From contig NZ_DAIRVK010000006.1 in the NCBI RefSeq assembly GCF_036802865.1, positions 127,741-191,740 of the forward strand: DNA of 64,000 bases. The letters run 5' to 3'. This DNA is from Sulfurospirillum sp036802865 (GTDB lineage Bacteria; Campylobacterota; Campylobacteria; Campylobacterales; Sulfurospirillaceae). This document shows, piece after piece, positions 8,626 to 15,478 of this stretch. How positions within the stretch are numbered: position 1 is the first letter of the stretch; each line of letters begins with the position of its first letter. The translations under genes and the position numbers were made by a program. Under the pieces are notes generated by a model. The model was not told where the DNA came from. It made no database searches and worked only from the letters and a program-made list of their open reading frames with translations.

Positions 8626-9550
8626 GCGTTTTTTAAAAACGGAGCCTTTCTATTTTAGCAAAAAATACGCAGCGCAGTATGGATGTGACCTTGCCATCCC
8701 CAGTTGGTCAGCACTAGGAACGATGGTCGTTTACACACGGTTGATCGAAGCTTTTTCGCTCCGCATTGGAAGGCCTCTTAAGATTTTAACGGCGCCTCAT
8801 TATTATACAGAGGAGAGCATCGCTTTAAATGAACGGCACTATCCCATTTTGGATGAAAATCCTTATATTAAAGAGATCGTGAACGCGGATGCGATTGACC
8901 TGAAAATCATGCGACATATCGCAAGAGAGATCGATAACTTTCCCCAACTTGGTCACATTACAGAAAACATCTGCGCTTCTTGGGGTTTGAACCCTCGAAA
9001 ATTACACGGCGATTTGTACCTCACCAAAGAAGAAAAACAGACGGCACTTGAGATGTTAAGCCATTTGCCTCGTCCCTTGGTAGCACTTTGCCCTTATGGA
9101 AATTCTGCTCCTTTAAAAGAGAGCAATTGGTATCTCAATAAATGGTTGCAACTTATCGAAAAGCTTAAGAATCATGTGAGTTTTTTTCAAGTAGGCCATG
9201 ATAAATTTAACCACAAAGCATTGCCCCTTTTCACACCCGAACATACAACTGTGAGAGAGATGATGGCACTCATCTGGGCATGCGATGTGTACGTTGGGTT
9301 CGATACGGGTCCATCGCATATTGCCGCAGCTTTTGAAAAGCCTACGATGGTCATTTGGGATGCCGTGAGAAAAGCAAAACTGGAAGAAGCAAAAGAGCGT
9401 GGATACTCCCTCGCAACACTTGGACGCTGGACGTATCCGCACACAAAAAATATAACGCTATTGGGCGAGCGAGAAGACGAAGGTGTTGACTGGATCGTTG
9501 ATTTTATTGTAACGGAATGTGCAAAGTTTGATCGAAAGAAAATAGGGTAA
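8618..9550 (+). CDS. Glycosyltransferase family 9 (heptosyltransferase-like) protein
   Basis: A 310-residue protein with the C-terminal GT9 signature VGFDTGPSHIAAAFEKP (GT-B fold, ADP-heptose-type donor site) and a Rossmann-like segment beginning PLVALCPYGNSAPLKESNW. The ATG at 8618 overlaps the previous gene by 8 nt; the frame opens with TTG at 8606. GT9 enzymes normally add heptose to LPS core, but this gene is the last of a natural-product-like operon and is not next to waa/lps genes, so it may glycosylate that product. The acceptor is unknown. The following 140 bp are AT-rich and mark the left edge of an insert. Confidence 0.75.
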   Translation: MPKRFLKTEPFYFSKKYAAQYGCDLAIPSWSALGTMVVYTRLIEAFSLRIGRPLKILTAPHYYTEESIALNERHYPILDENPYIKEIVNADAIDLKIMRHIAREIDNFPQLGHITENICASWGLNPRKLHGDLYLTKEEKQTALEMLSHLPRPLVALCPYGNSAPLKESNWYLNKWLQLIEKLKNHVSFFQVGHDKFNHKALPLFTPEHTTVREMMALIWACDVYVGFDTGPSHIAAAFEKPTMVIWDAVRKAKLEEAKERGYSLATLGRWTYPHTKNITLLGEREDEGVDWIVDFIVTECAKFDRKKIG

Positions 9551-9595
9551 GCGATGGGAGTATAAGTTAGACAATGCTTTACATGTAAAGATCAA

Positions 9596-9622
9596 AGAGG
9601 AGCAAATATGGCAAAAAGTTAA
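9596..9622 (+). other. Ribosome site and truncated reading frame at insert edge
   Basis: AGAGGAG followed 6 nt later by ATG (9608) starts a frame of only four codons (M-A-K-S-stop). The strong ribosome site with no gene behind it suggests that a gene following the glycosyltransferase was cut when the downstream insert arrived. The left inverted repeat starts at 9614, six bases after the ATG begins. Confidence 0.4.
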
Positions 9623-9629
9623 AAGTTTA
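9614..9629 (+). repeat. Left 16-bp inverted repeat of AT-rich insert
   Basis: AAAAGTTAAAAGTTTA is an exact reverse complement of 11089-11104. The pair brackets the frameshifted nuclease-like gene. Because the sequence is AT-rich, chance pairing is possible, but 16 identical bases placed at both gene borders is notable. Confidence 0.5.
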
Positions 9630-9692
9630 ACCCTGACTCCTTTTCTTAATAAATTTTGTACAATATATAAAATCTAAATTTTTAGGCATAGT

Positions 9693-9857
9693 ATGGCACA
9701 AAAAACAATTTTTACTGTTGGTTTTCAACTACCAACAAAAGATATTTTTCAATATAAAGGCTTTCATTCTAATACATCATTACTAGATGCAGATATTATT
9801 TTATTTGAGCCAAAATTAGTTTATCAAACAGATTATATAACAGGGGGGTCAATATAA
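9693..9857 (+). pseudogene. 5' part of frameshifted nuclease-like gene
   Basis: An ATG frame of 54 codons (MAQKTIFTVGFQLP...) ends at a TAA just after a run of six G (9843-9848). If one G is removed the frame continues without a stop through QYNGKPNLSDESS into the long frame at 9871, giving one protein of about 465 residues. The start has a weak AGG ribosome site and an AT-rich TATAAAAT upstream. So this is either a broken gene, a slippage-controlled one, or a sequencing error. Codon use (ATA, AGA, AAA) differs from the chemotaxis and ribosomal neighbours, as expected for transferred DNA. Confidence 0.65.
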
Positions 9858-9870
9858 TGGTAAACCAAAT

Positions 9871-11091
9871 TTGTCAGATGAGAGTTCTGTACAATGTATA
9901 GCTTCTATAAAGCACTGGTATACAGAAATAAAATCTTCTTTTGAAAATGGCAAAACAGTTTTTATATTTATAAATACTCCAGAAAATGTGTTTGTAAATA
10001 CTCACTATAGTCTTTCTGGAACAGGGAGAAGTCAAAAATCAACTAGACATGTGAATGAAATAAATAGTTTTGAAATGTTGCCAGTCAATTTTAAAGATAA
10101 AAAAATTGCTAAAGGTCAAAATGTAAAACTTACCCAAGATGGTGATTTTTTAAAATCATATTGGGAAACTGTAAAAAAATTCTGTGATTATGATCTTTAT
10201 TTTGAACATGAAACTGCAAAACCACTTATAATTACAAAAAGTGGTAATAAAACCGTTGGAGCAATAATAACTAATAAAAATGGCGGAGTGATATTACTAT
10301 TACCACCAATAAAATTACCAGATGACTTTACTGGGCTACATTCTGATGGAAAAACTCCTATATGGACTTCAAAAGCCATTCAATTTGGTAAATCACTTTT
10401 GAATCAAATTGTTGCTATTGATAAATCATTAAAATCATCTAGTGAAAATACTCCGCCACCTGATTGGATAAATGAAGCCCAATTTCAACTATCCATAGAG
10501 CAAAAATATTTAGATGAAATTGTAAAACTTGAAGAACAAATTGTAAATATCCAATCACAAATTGAAAAAAATAGAGTAGCGCTAGAAAAAAATTTATTGT
10601 CTAAAAAATTATTATATGAAAACGGAAAACCTTTAGAATACGCCATCATAGATGCTTTGCAAATTATAGGATTTAAAGCTGAAAATTATGATGATGGAAA
10701 ATCTGAATTTGATATTATCTTTGAATCAGAAGAAGGAAGATTTATTGGTGAGGCTGAGGGCAAGGATAACTCAGCAATAGCAATAACAAAATTTAGACAA
10801 CTTGAATCAAATATTTTAGATGACTTTGAAAGAGATGAAATCAAAGAACATGCAAAAGGTGTTTTATTTGGAAATCCTTTCAGACTAACGCATCCAAATG
10901 AGAGAAAAGAATTTTTTACGCAAAAAGCTATAGATTCTGCAAAACGAAGTGATATTGTACTTGTTAATACACATGAACTTTTTGAAGTTGTAAAGTATTT
11001 AAAAAATACAAATGATAAACAATATGCAAAAAAAATCAGAGAATGCTTTAAAAATATTAAAGGTGAAATTATAAAATTTCCACAGAGATAA
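9871..11091 (+). CDS. PD-(D/E)XK nuclease-like protein, 3' part of frameshifted gene
   Basis: 406 codons from a TTG with no good ribosome site of its own, so the real start is probably the ATG at 9693 in the other frame. The N-terminal half is not recognised. About residues 210-250 form a coiled coil (EQKYLDEIVKLEEQIVNIQ). The C-terminal region has GKPLEYAIIDALQIIGFKAE, then SEFDIIFESEEGRFIGEAEG with a following Lys, which reads as a D-x(n)-E-x-E-x-K restriction-nuclease-like active site. A defence or DNA-processing role is likely (inference). The gene is AT-rich, stands alone, is bracketed by an inverted repeat, and lies close to a tRNA gene. Confidence 0.6.
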   Translation: MSDESSVQCIASIKHWYTEIKSSFENGKTVFIFINTPENVFVNTHYSLSGTGRSQKSTRHVNEINSFEMLPVNFKDKKIAKGQNVKLTQDGDFLKSYWETVKKFCDYDLYFEHETAKPLIITKSGNKTVGAIITNKNGGVILLLPPIKLPDDFTGLHSDGKTPIWTSKAIQFGKSLLNQIVAIDKSLKSSSENTPPPDWINEAQFQLSIEQKYLDEIVKLEEQIVNIQSQIEKNRVALEKNLLSKKLLYENGKPLEYAIIDALQIIGFKAENYDDGKSEFDIIFESEEGRFIGEAEGKDNSAIAITKFRQLESNILDDFERDEIKEHAKGVLFGNPFRLTHPNERKEFFTQKAIDSAKRSDIVLVNTHELFEVVKYLKNTNDKQYAKKIRECFKNIKGEIIKFPQR

Positions 11092-11104
11092 ACTTTTAAC
11101 TTTT
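11089..11104 (-). repeat. Right 16-bp inverted repeat of AT-rich insert
   Basis: TAAACTTTTAACTTTT overlaps the stop codon region of the nuclease-like gene and is the exact reverse complement of 9614-9629. It runs directly into a TTTACATGTAAA palindrome (11102-11113); another such palindrome lies outside the left repeat at 9578-9589. Confidence 0.5.
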
Positions 11105-11186
11105 ACATGTAAACCTTTTAAGCCACAAAAGCTTTACATGTAAAGCTTAGCAAAACTCCAAAAAATAACTATTAACCTTTTAATTC

Positions 11187-11220
11187 TGTGACGCGAATTG
11201 TGACGCGGGTGTATTAGAAT
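11187..11220 (+). promoter_or_regulatory. Third copy of the operator, with -10 box
   Basis: TGTGACGC at 11187-11194 and 11199-11206 (the same 12-bp period as at 4018) is followed by 7 nt and TAGAAT (11215-11220). Repeat, spacing and -10 match the two promoters of the biosynthetic locus. It points rightward into a 110-nt gap before a tRNA gene on the other strand, so it has no obvious target except a small transcript (see findings). Confidence 0.55.
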
Positions 11221-11331
11221 TTAAAGTATGGGGATCATCTCAAGAAGCAAAAAGATTGAGTTGGGGAAATTTTGTGAGTGGATGAGGATTTGTTAAAGGT
11301 TTGGGAAGTGGCTTGGAAGCCCTAAAATACG

Positions 11332-11407
11332 TGGTGGAGTGTAGGGGGATCGAACCCCTGACCTCAACGCTGCCAGCGTTGCGCTCTCCCAGCTGAGCTA
11401 ACACCCC
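11332..11407 (-). tRNA. tRNA-Ala (GGC)
   Basis: The minus strand folds into a complete cloverleaf. The acceptor stem GGGGTGT pairs with ACACTCC and includes the G3-U70 pair that defines alanine tRNAs. The D arm is AGCTCAGCTGGGAGAGC, the anticodon loop CTGGCAG (anticodon GGC), and the T loop GGTTCGATCC. CCA is encoded. It lies 240 bp beyond the AT-rich insert, a common neighbourhood for integrated DNA. Confidence 0.97.
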
Positions 11408-11453
11408 ATTTGAAGAAGAAGTATTTTACCAAGAGAAACTTAAAGATTGGCTC

Positions 11454-11981
11454 TTATGCGGCATAGTTTCTTTGCTTTTCTGCTTTAATGATCGCATAGG
11501 CTTCTTGAATTTGCTGAAATTTTGTTATAGAATTTTTGAGAGTATTTTCGTCTTTGGATGCGATGCTATCAGGATGAAACGTCTTTGCGAGGGTAAGGTA
11601 TTTTTGGCGAATGCTCTCTAAGCTTTCTGTTTCATGGGCATTGAGTAAACGATAGGGATTAGAACCTATTGTTGGGATGTGACGTATAGGCTGTTTGAGC
11701 TTTTTTTTCACTAACTTGATAGGTTTGTGAGAAGCCAAGAGAAGCTTTTGCAAAAAAGCTACGTTATGGGTTTTAGATGTAAAAGCACACGTGTGGTATA
11801 AAGATTTTAAAAAAGCTTTGCGTGTTTGAGTGTATTCGGGTAGATTAAAGTTAATGAGCATTTCATTGACCCAAAAAGAACGACCTACTAAATGGGTTAA
11901 TACATGCTTTACATGTGTATAGTGTGATGAGTTTTCTGCAACATAAATGGTAATACAATCAGGTGTGAGATGCAGTTTCAT
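11454..11981 (-). CDS. DnaJ-domain protein (C-terminal J domain)
   Basis: A 175-residue protein. Residues 108-172 form a J domain (NPYRLLNAHETESLESIRQK, then HPD at 136-138, FQQIQEAYAII), which stimulates the ATPase of DnaK. The N-terminal 100 residues are not recognised and probably bind a specific client. AAGGAG 5 nt before the ATG supports the start. This C-terminal J-domain layout is a co-chaperone type, not the housekeeping DnaJ, because the G/F and zinc domains are absent. It stands alone, divergent from the chemotaxis operon. Confidence 0.85.
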   Translation of the reverse strand: MKLHLTPDCITIYVAENSSHYTHVKHVLTHLVGRSFWVNEMLINFNLPEYTQTRKAFLKSLYHTCAFTSKTHNVAFLQKLLLASHKPIKLVKKKLKQPIRHIPTIGSNPYRLLNAHETESLESIRQKYLTLAKTFHPDSIASKDENTLKNSITKFQQIQEAYAIIKAEKQRNYAA

Positions 11982-12149
11982 AGTTACTCCTTTGCTTGAA
12001 GTATAAAAGCAAAATCAATTCCTTATCGCAAAAGCCTTTTTTTCGTCATTGTTAACACATTTTTAATATTTTTTAAGTTATATTTGCAGGAGTGACATTT
12101 TAAATAATTTTAAAATATTTTAAAGCCTTGAAGATTGAAAGGAGATGAC

Positions 12150-12536
12150 GTGAGTAAACGAGTGATTTTAGTGGACGATTCTAAAACAATTCTCGCAACA
12201 GCGCAAATGGCGTTGGAGGAGATGGTCAATAAAGGGATCATCCAGTTTGCTACTTATCTTAATCCCGCAGAGTTACGCGATGCCCTTTTAAGTGGAAGTG
12301 AAGATTATGATTTACTCATCAGCGATATTAATATGGCTCAAATGAGTGGTTTAGAACTTGCCGAAGAACTTAAAACCCATGAAAAATTTAAAAACAGACC
12401 TATTTTAATTCTCACAACAGAGAGTTCACCTGAGATGAAAGCACGCGGCAAAGCCATCGGTGTTACGGGATGGATGGTAAAACCTTTTAGCGATGACAAA
12501 CTTGTCAAAGCAATTAACATGGTATTGGGGTTATAA
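12150..12536 (+). CDS. CheY-like response regulator
   Basis: A 128-residue single receiver domain: RVILVDDSKTI (acidic pocket), LLISDINMAQMSG (phospho-Asp), LILTTESS (Thr switch) and MVKPFSDDKL (Lys). The GTG at 12150 has AAAGGAG upstream. It is the first gene of a chemosensory operon running to 23538, so it is probably that array's output messenger, distinct from the flagellar-motor CheY of the main cluster. The phrase MNMAQMSGLE-type loop is close to other CheY paralogues in the phylum. Confidence 0.9.
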   Translation: MSKRVILVDDSKTILATAQMALEEMVNKGIIQFATYLNPAELRDALLSGSEDYDLLISDINMAQMSGLELAEELKTHEKFKNRPILILTTESSPEMKARGKAIGVTGWMVKPFSDDKLVKAINMVLGL

Positions 12537-12538
12537 AA

Positions 12539-13045
12539 ATGGAACCAACCAAACGAACGGAGCGGACGAGTAATCGTTTCTTGACTTTCTATTTAGAAGA
12601 TGAAGTGTATGGGGTGCATATCTCTGATGTAAAAGAGATCATCGCAATGATGAAAACCACACCTGTCCCCAAAACACCTAAGTTTATTCAAGGTGTAATG
12701 AATTTAAGAGGCAATATTATTCCCGTGGTAGATATGCGTCTTAAATTTGACATGCCTTCTATTCCTCCACATATGTACACTGCTATTGTGATTATCAAAT
12801 TAGAAGAGAAACTCATTGGTTTTATCGTTGATAAAGTGGAAGAAGTCATTAATGTAGATGATGAACATTTGAGCCTTCCTCCTGAATTTGGCGGGCATAT
12901 CGATACTAAATTTATTAAAAGTATGGCGCAGTATAAACAAAAAGTCGTGATGATATTAGATCTTCTCGCTCTTTTTGGTGAAGAAGAGTTAAATATGGTA
13001 CAAAATCTCAGTAAAACAGTTAGTGATAAAGCAAAGGAGAAGTGA
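12539..13045 (+). CDS. cheW: CheW coupling protein
   Basis: A 168-residue CheW. It couples the receptor to CheA in the array, through two SH3-like beta barrels. Visible family blocks are FLTFYLEDEVYGVHISDVKEI, FIQGVMNLRGNIIPVVDMR and IGFIVDKVEEVI. It starts 2 nt after CheY and its stop overlaps the receptor start (TGATG), so the three are translated together. Confidence 0.95.
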   Translation: MEPTKRTERTSNRFLTFYLEDEVYGVHISDVKEIIAMMKTTPVPKTPKFIQGVMNLRGNIIPVVDMRLKFDMPSIPPHMYTAIVIIKLEEKLIGFIVDKVEEVINVDDEHLSLPPEFGGHIDTKFIKSMAQYKQKVVMILDLLALFGEEELNMVQNLSKTVSDKAKEK

Positions 13046-15030
13046 TGAAAAACGCAACATTAGGGGTTAGGATCTCATTAGGATTTGGTTTTTTAATAGT
13101 CATTGTTTTAGTGATTGGACTTACAGGTATTATCAACATGCGCACAGCTTCTTCCGCCGCGGGTCGTTTATCACAGATTTATGTTCCTGAAGTCAGTATT
13201 GCCAATGATATTTTACAAAACGTCAGTGCAGGACGTTACAACATTCAAGCTTTTTCAGACCTTGATGATGAAGTATCTTTGGTAAAAGCAAAGAAAAATT
13301 TTACAGAGTTGCAAGCTAATTTGCTCAAAGCAGAAGAGTTGGGTAAAAAATACAATCTTAAAAAACTTTTAGATCAAGAAAAACTTGCGGCTAAATCATT
13401 GGTTGAGTATATGGCTTCCGTTGAGCGTAGTGAAAAAACCCTTGCGAAAAAGAAAACCCTTGATGCTGCAACAGTGAGCAATGCAGGTATTTTTCTTAAA
13501 AGTACTGATGAATACCGTACATCGCAAGAAGAACAATTTGCTAAAGAAATGAATGAGAGAGTTGCTCCAGCCGTCTTAAAACAACGTTATGAAAAACTGG
13601 AAAAATTGGGAGATATTTTAGATATTGCCACGTATTCTAGAGTTTATGGACAACGTGCTCAAGTGTTGCGTGACCCCGCTTTGCTAGATGGCGCTATTCA
13701 AAAGTTTGATACTATTTACAAGCATATTAGCGCACTTAAAGCTCAAACTACAGATAGCGTCAATTTGGGCTATTTAGGTGCTATGGAAGCTTCTGTTAAA
13801 GTCTATGAGACTTCGCTCAAAGGTTTTGTAAGTGTCATGCAAGAGACCAGTGATGAACAAAAAGTTCGTGCTAAAATTGGAACAGAGTTGAATGCTGCTA
13901 TTGATGCGATCATTGATGAAGGTTTTAGTACCATCACAGATATTGCCAATGAATCAAGCAGTACACTGGATAACGCTTCATGGATTATGATTATGGGTGT
14001 TATTGTAGGCTTGATTATCAGTGTACTTCTTGCGATCTTTTTAATTAGAAGTATTGTGAAAGTCGTGGTTGATTCTGTGAAATCACTCTCTGAGGGAACA
14101 GCACAAGTGGTGAGTGCAAGTGAGCAGATCAGCTCAGCTTCTGTTTCATTGGCAGAAGGTGCAAGTAGCCAAGCCAGCAGTGTTGAAGAAGTAAGTGCAA
14201 CCATAGAGCAAGCAACAGCAAGTAACAATCAAAATGCGGATAACAGCCGTGAAGCCAACCTTTTAGCACAACACTCCAATGATGCGGCTCGTCAGGGCAA
14301 TCAACAAGTTGCCGACCTTATGGTCGCGATGGAGAAGATTACCGATTCTTCTCAAAAAATTGCAAAAATTATTAAAACTATTGATGAAATTGCATTTCAA
14401 ACTAACCTTCTAGCCCTTAATGCAGCGGTAGAAGCGGCACGTGCAGGTGAGCATGGTCTTGGATTTGCCGTCGTTGCGGAAGAGGTTAAGAATCTTGCAG
14501 AGCGTAGTGCGGGAGCTGCTAAAGAGATTACCAGTATTATTGAAGCAAGCATTGACCAAGTGAAAACGGGAACGGAAGTCGCAAATCGCACCAAAGCGTC
14601 ATTTGCTGAAATTTTGTCGGGTGTGAAAAAGACTTCAGATCTTATTGGCGAGATTGCTATTTCTGCAAAAGAGCAAGCAGAGGGAATGAATCAAATCGCT
14701 ACAGCGATGGGATCAGTCGATCAAATTACACAACAAAATGCTTCAGCTTCAGAAGAGACAGCTGCAGCTGCAGAAGAGCTCAATGCACAGGCTCTTTCAA
14801 TGCTTGAGAGTGTTGCCGAGATCGCAGCGCTTGCAGGTTTTGATATGGGTAAAGAGAGTGCTAAAGCAGCATCCGCGAAGCGTGTTTCAAGCTCTAGTTT
14901 AAGTATGCCACCGAAACGTTTGAGCATGGCTCCGAAGAAAAATAAGCCTACATTTTCATCATCAGCATCAAACAAACGCAGTAATGAAGAGGTATTCCCT
15001 TTAGACGAAGATGATTTAAAAGAGTTTTAA
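13045..15030 (+). CDS. Methyl-accepting chemotaxis protein with long helical sensor
   Basis: A 661-residue chemoreceptor. TM1 is about 10-30, a mainly helical periplasmic region follows (about 33-310, size compatible with an HBM-like double helical bundle), and TM2 is about 313-335. Only a short HAMP-like stretch precedes the signalling hairpin, whose tip is IAFQTNLLALNAAVEAARAG. Methylation helices contain Glu/Gln-rich heptads. The C-terminal tail is Ser/Lys-rich and ends in a short acidic sequence. The ATG at 13045 has AAGGAG 5 nt upstream. It is the only receptor inside this operon and is therefore the likely dedicated input of this CheA system; the ligand is unknown. Confidence 0.93.
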   Translation: MKNATLGVRISLGFGFLIVIVLVIGLTGIINMRTASSAAGRLSQIYVPEVSIANDILQNVSAGRYNIQAFSDLDDEVSLVKAKKNFTELQANLLKAEELGKKYNLKKLLDQEKLAAKSLVEYMASVERSEKTLAKKKTLDAATVSNAGIFLKSTDEYRTSQEEQFAKEMNERVAPAVLKQRYEKLEKLGDILDIATYSRVYGQRAQVLRDPALLDGAIQKFDTIYKHISALKAQTTDSVNLGYLGAMEASVKVYETSLKGFVSVMQETSDEQKVRAKIGTELNAAIDAIIDEGFSTITDIANESSSTLDNASWIMIMGVIVGLIISVLLAIFLIRSIVKVVVDSVKSLSEGTAQVVSASEQISSASVSLAEGASSQASSVEEVSATIEQATASNNQNADNSREANLLAQHSNDAARQGNQQVADLMVAMEKITDSSQKIAKIIKTIDEIAFQTNLLALNAAVEAARAGEHGLGFAVVAEEVKNLAERSAGAAKEITSIIEASIDQVKTGTEVANRTKASFAEILSGVKKTSDLIGEIAISAKEQAEGMNQIATAMGSVDQITQQNASASEETAAAAEELNAQALSMLESVAEIAALAGFDMGKESAKAASAKRVSSSSLSMPPKRLSMAPKKNKPTFSSSASNKRSNEEVFPLDEDDLKEF

Positions 15031-15086
15031 TTTTACATGTAAAGCGTAGCGTGAAATATCTTTAATCTTCTTACACAACAAGAAGA

Positions 15087-15190
15087 GAAGCACCAAAAGT
15101 GCGTGGGCTTTCTGCTAAAGATTGCCTAGTGTTAACGTAGGTTTCGAAGCTTTGCTTTGAAAACGTGTTAAGAGTTCTTTCGGAACTCTT
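15087..15190 (+). repeat. Structured intergenic element C, copy 1
   Basis: Non-coding stretch between the receptor gene and the STAS-like gene. It shares GAAGCACC-AA, GGCTTTCTG, AGATT, AGTGTTAACGTAG and GTGT-AAGAGTTCTT with the reverse complement of 23546-23660. Hairpins are GTTTCGAAGC-TTT-GCTTTGAAAAC (15141-15164) and AAGAGTTC-TTTCG-GGAACTCTT-like (15170-15190). Both hairpins occur in copy 2 with changed but still pairing bases, which argues for a folded RNA. The last hairpin ends 18 nt before the STAS start, so attenuation of cheA is possible (inference). Confidence 0.55.
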
Positions 15191-15208
15191 TCTAAATAAG
15201 GGTGTACG

Positions 15209-15478
15209 ATGTATATAGATGGCGATGTGCTAGAACTCGATATTGAGATGGATTTAGAAGAGGTGAAAACGCTTCAAGAATTTATTAAAGATCGTTTGGA
15301 TTATATTGAGGAGATTGTTTTGCTACGCTCAAAAGATGGAACACCCTCAACTTCTGCACTTTTTTCGCTACTGTTTTGGGTTAAACGCAAAAAACCTGCC
15401 ATCAAGATCGATTTTATAGAGTCGATGGAACTCAATTTAGAGTCTTATGGCATGATGAATTGGATAGCACATGAGTAG
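15209..15478 (+). CDS. Small STAS-like protein
   Basis: An 89-residue protein with alternating beta strands and helices: VLELDIEMD, the helix VKTLQEFIKDRL, IEEIVLLRS, a small-residue loop GTPSTSALFSLLFW where STAS proteins carry their phosphorylatable Ser, and AIKIDFIES. This fits a STAS (anti-sigma-antagonist-type) fold, as proposed for small proteins upstream of CheA in several chemosensory operons. It overlaps CheA by 8 nt. Identity is by pattern only. A SpoIIE-phosphatase/ATPase fusion at 35216 would be a possible partner type. Confidence 0.5.
   Translation: MYIDGDVLELDIEMDLEEVKTLQEFIKDRLDYIEEIVLLRSKDGTPSTSALFSLLFWVKRKKPAIKIDFIESMELNLESYGMMNWIAHE

Noticed and set aside
9843..9848. Classical phase-variable poly-G tract
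   Set aside because: Only six G; known switching tracts in the phylum are usually eight or more. Kept as a frameshift finding, not as proven phase variation.
11228..11296. 22-codon frame as a real gene
   Set aside because: No ribosome site and no recognisable product; only its position behind the third operator is interesting, so it is reported as a finding and not as a CDS.
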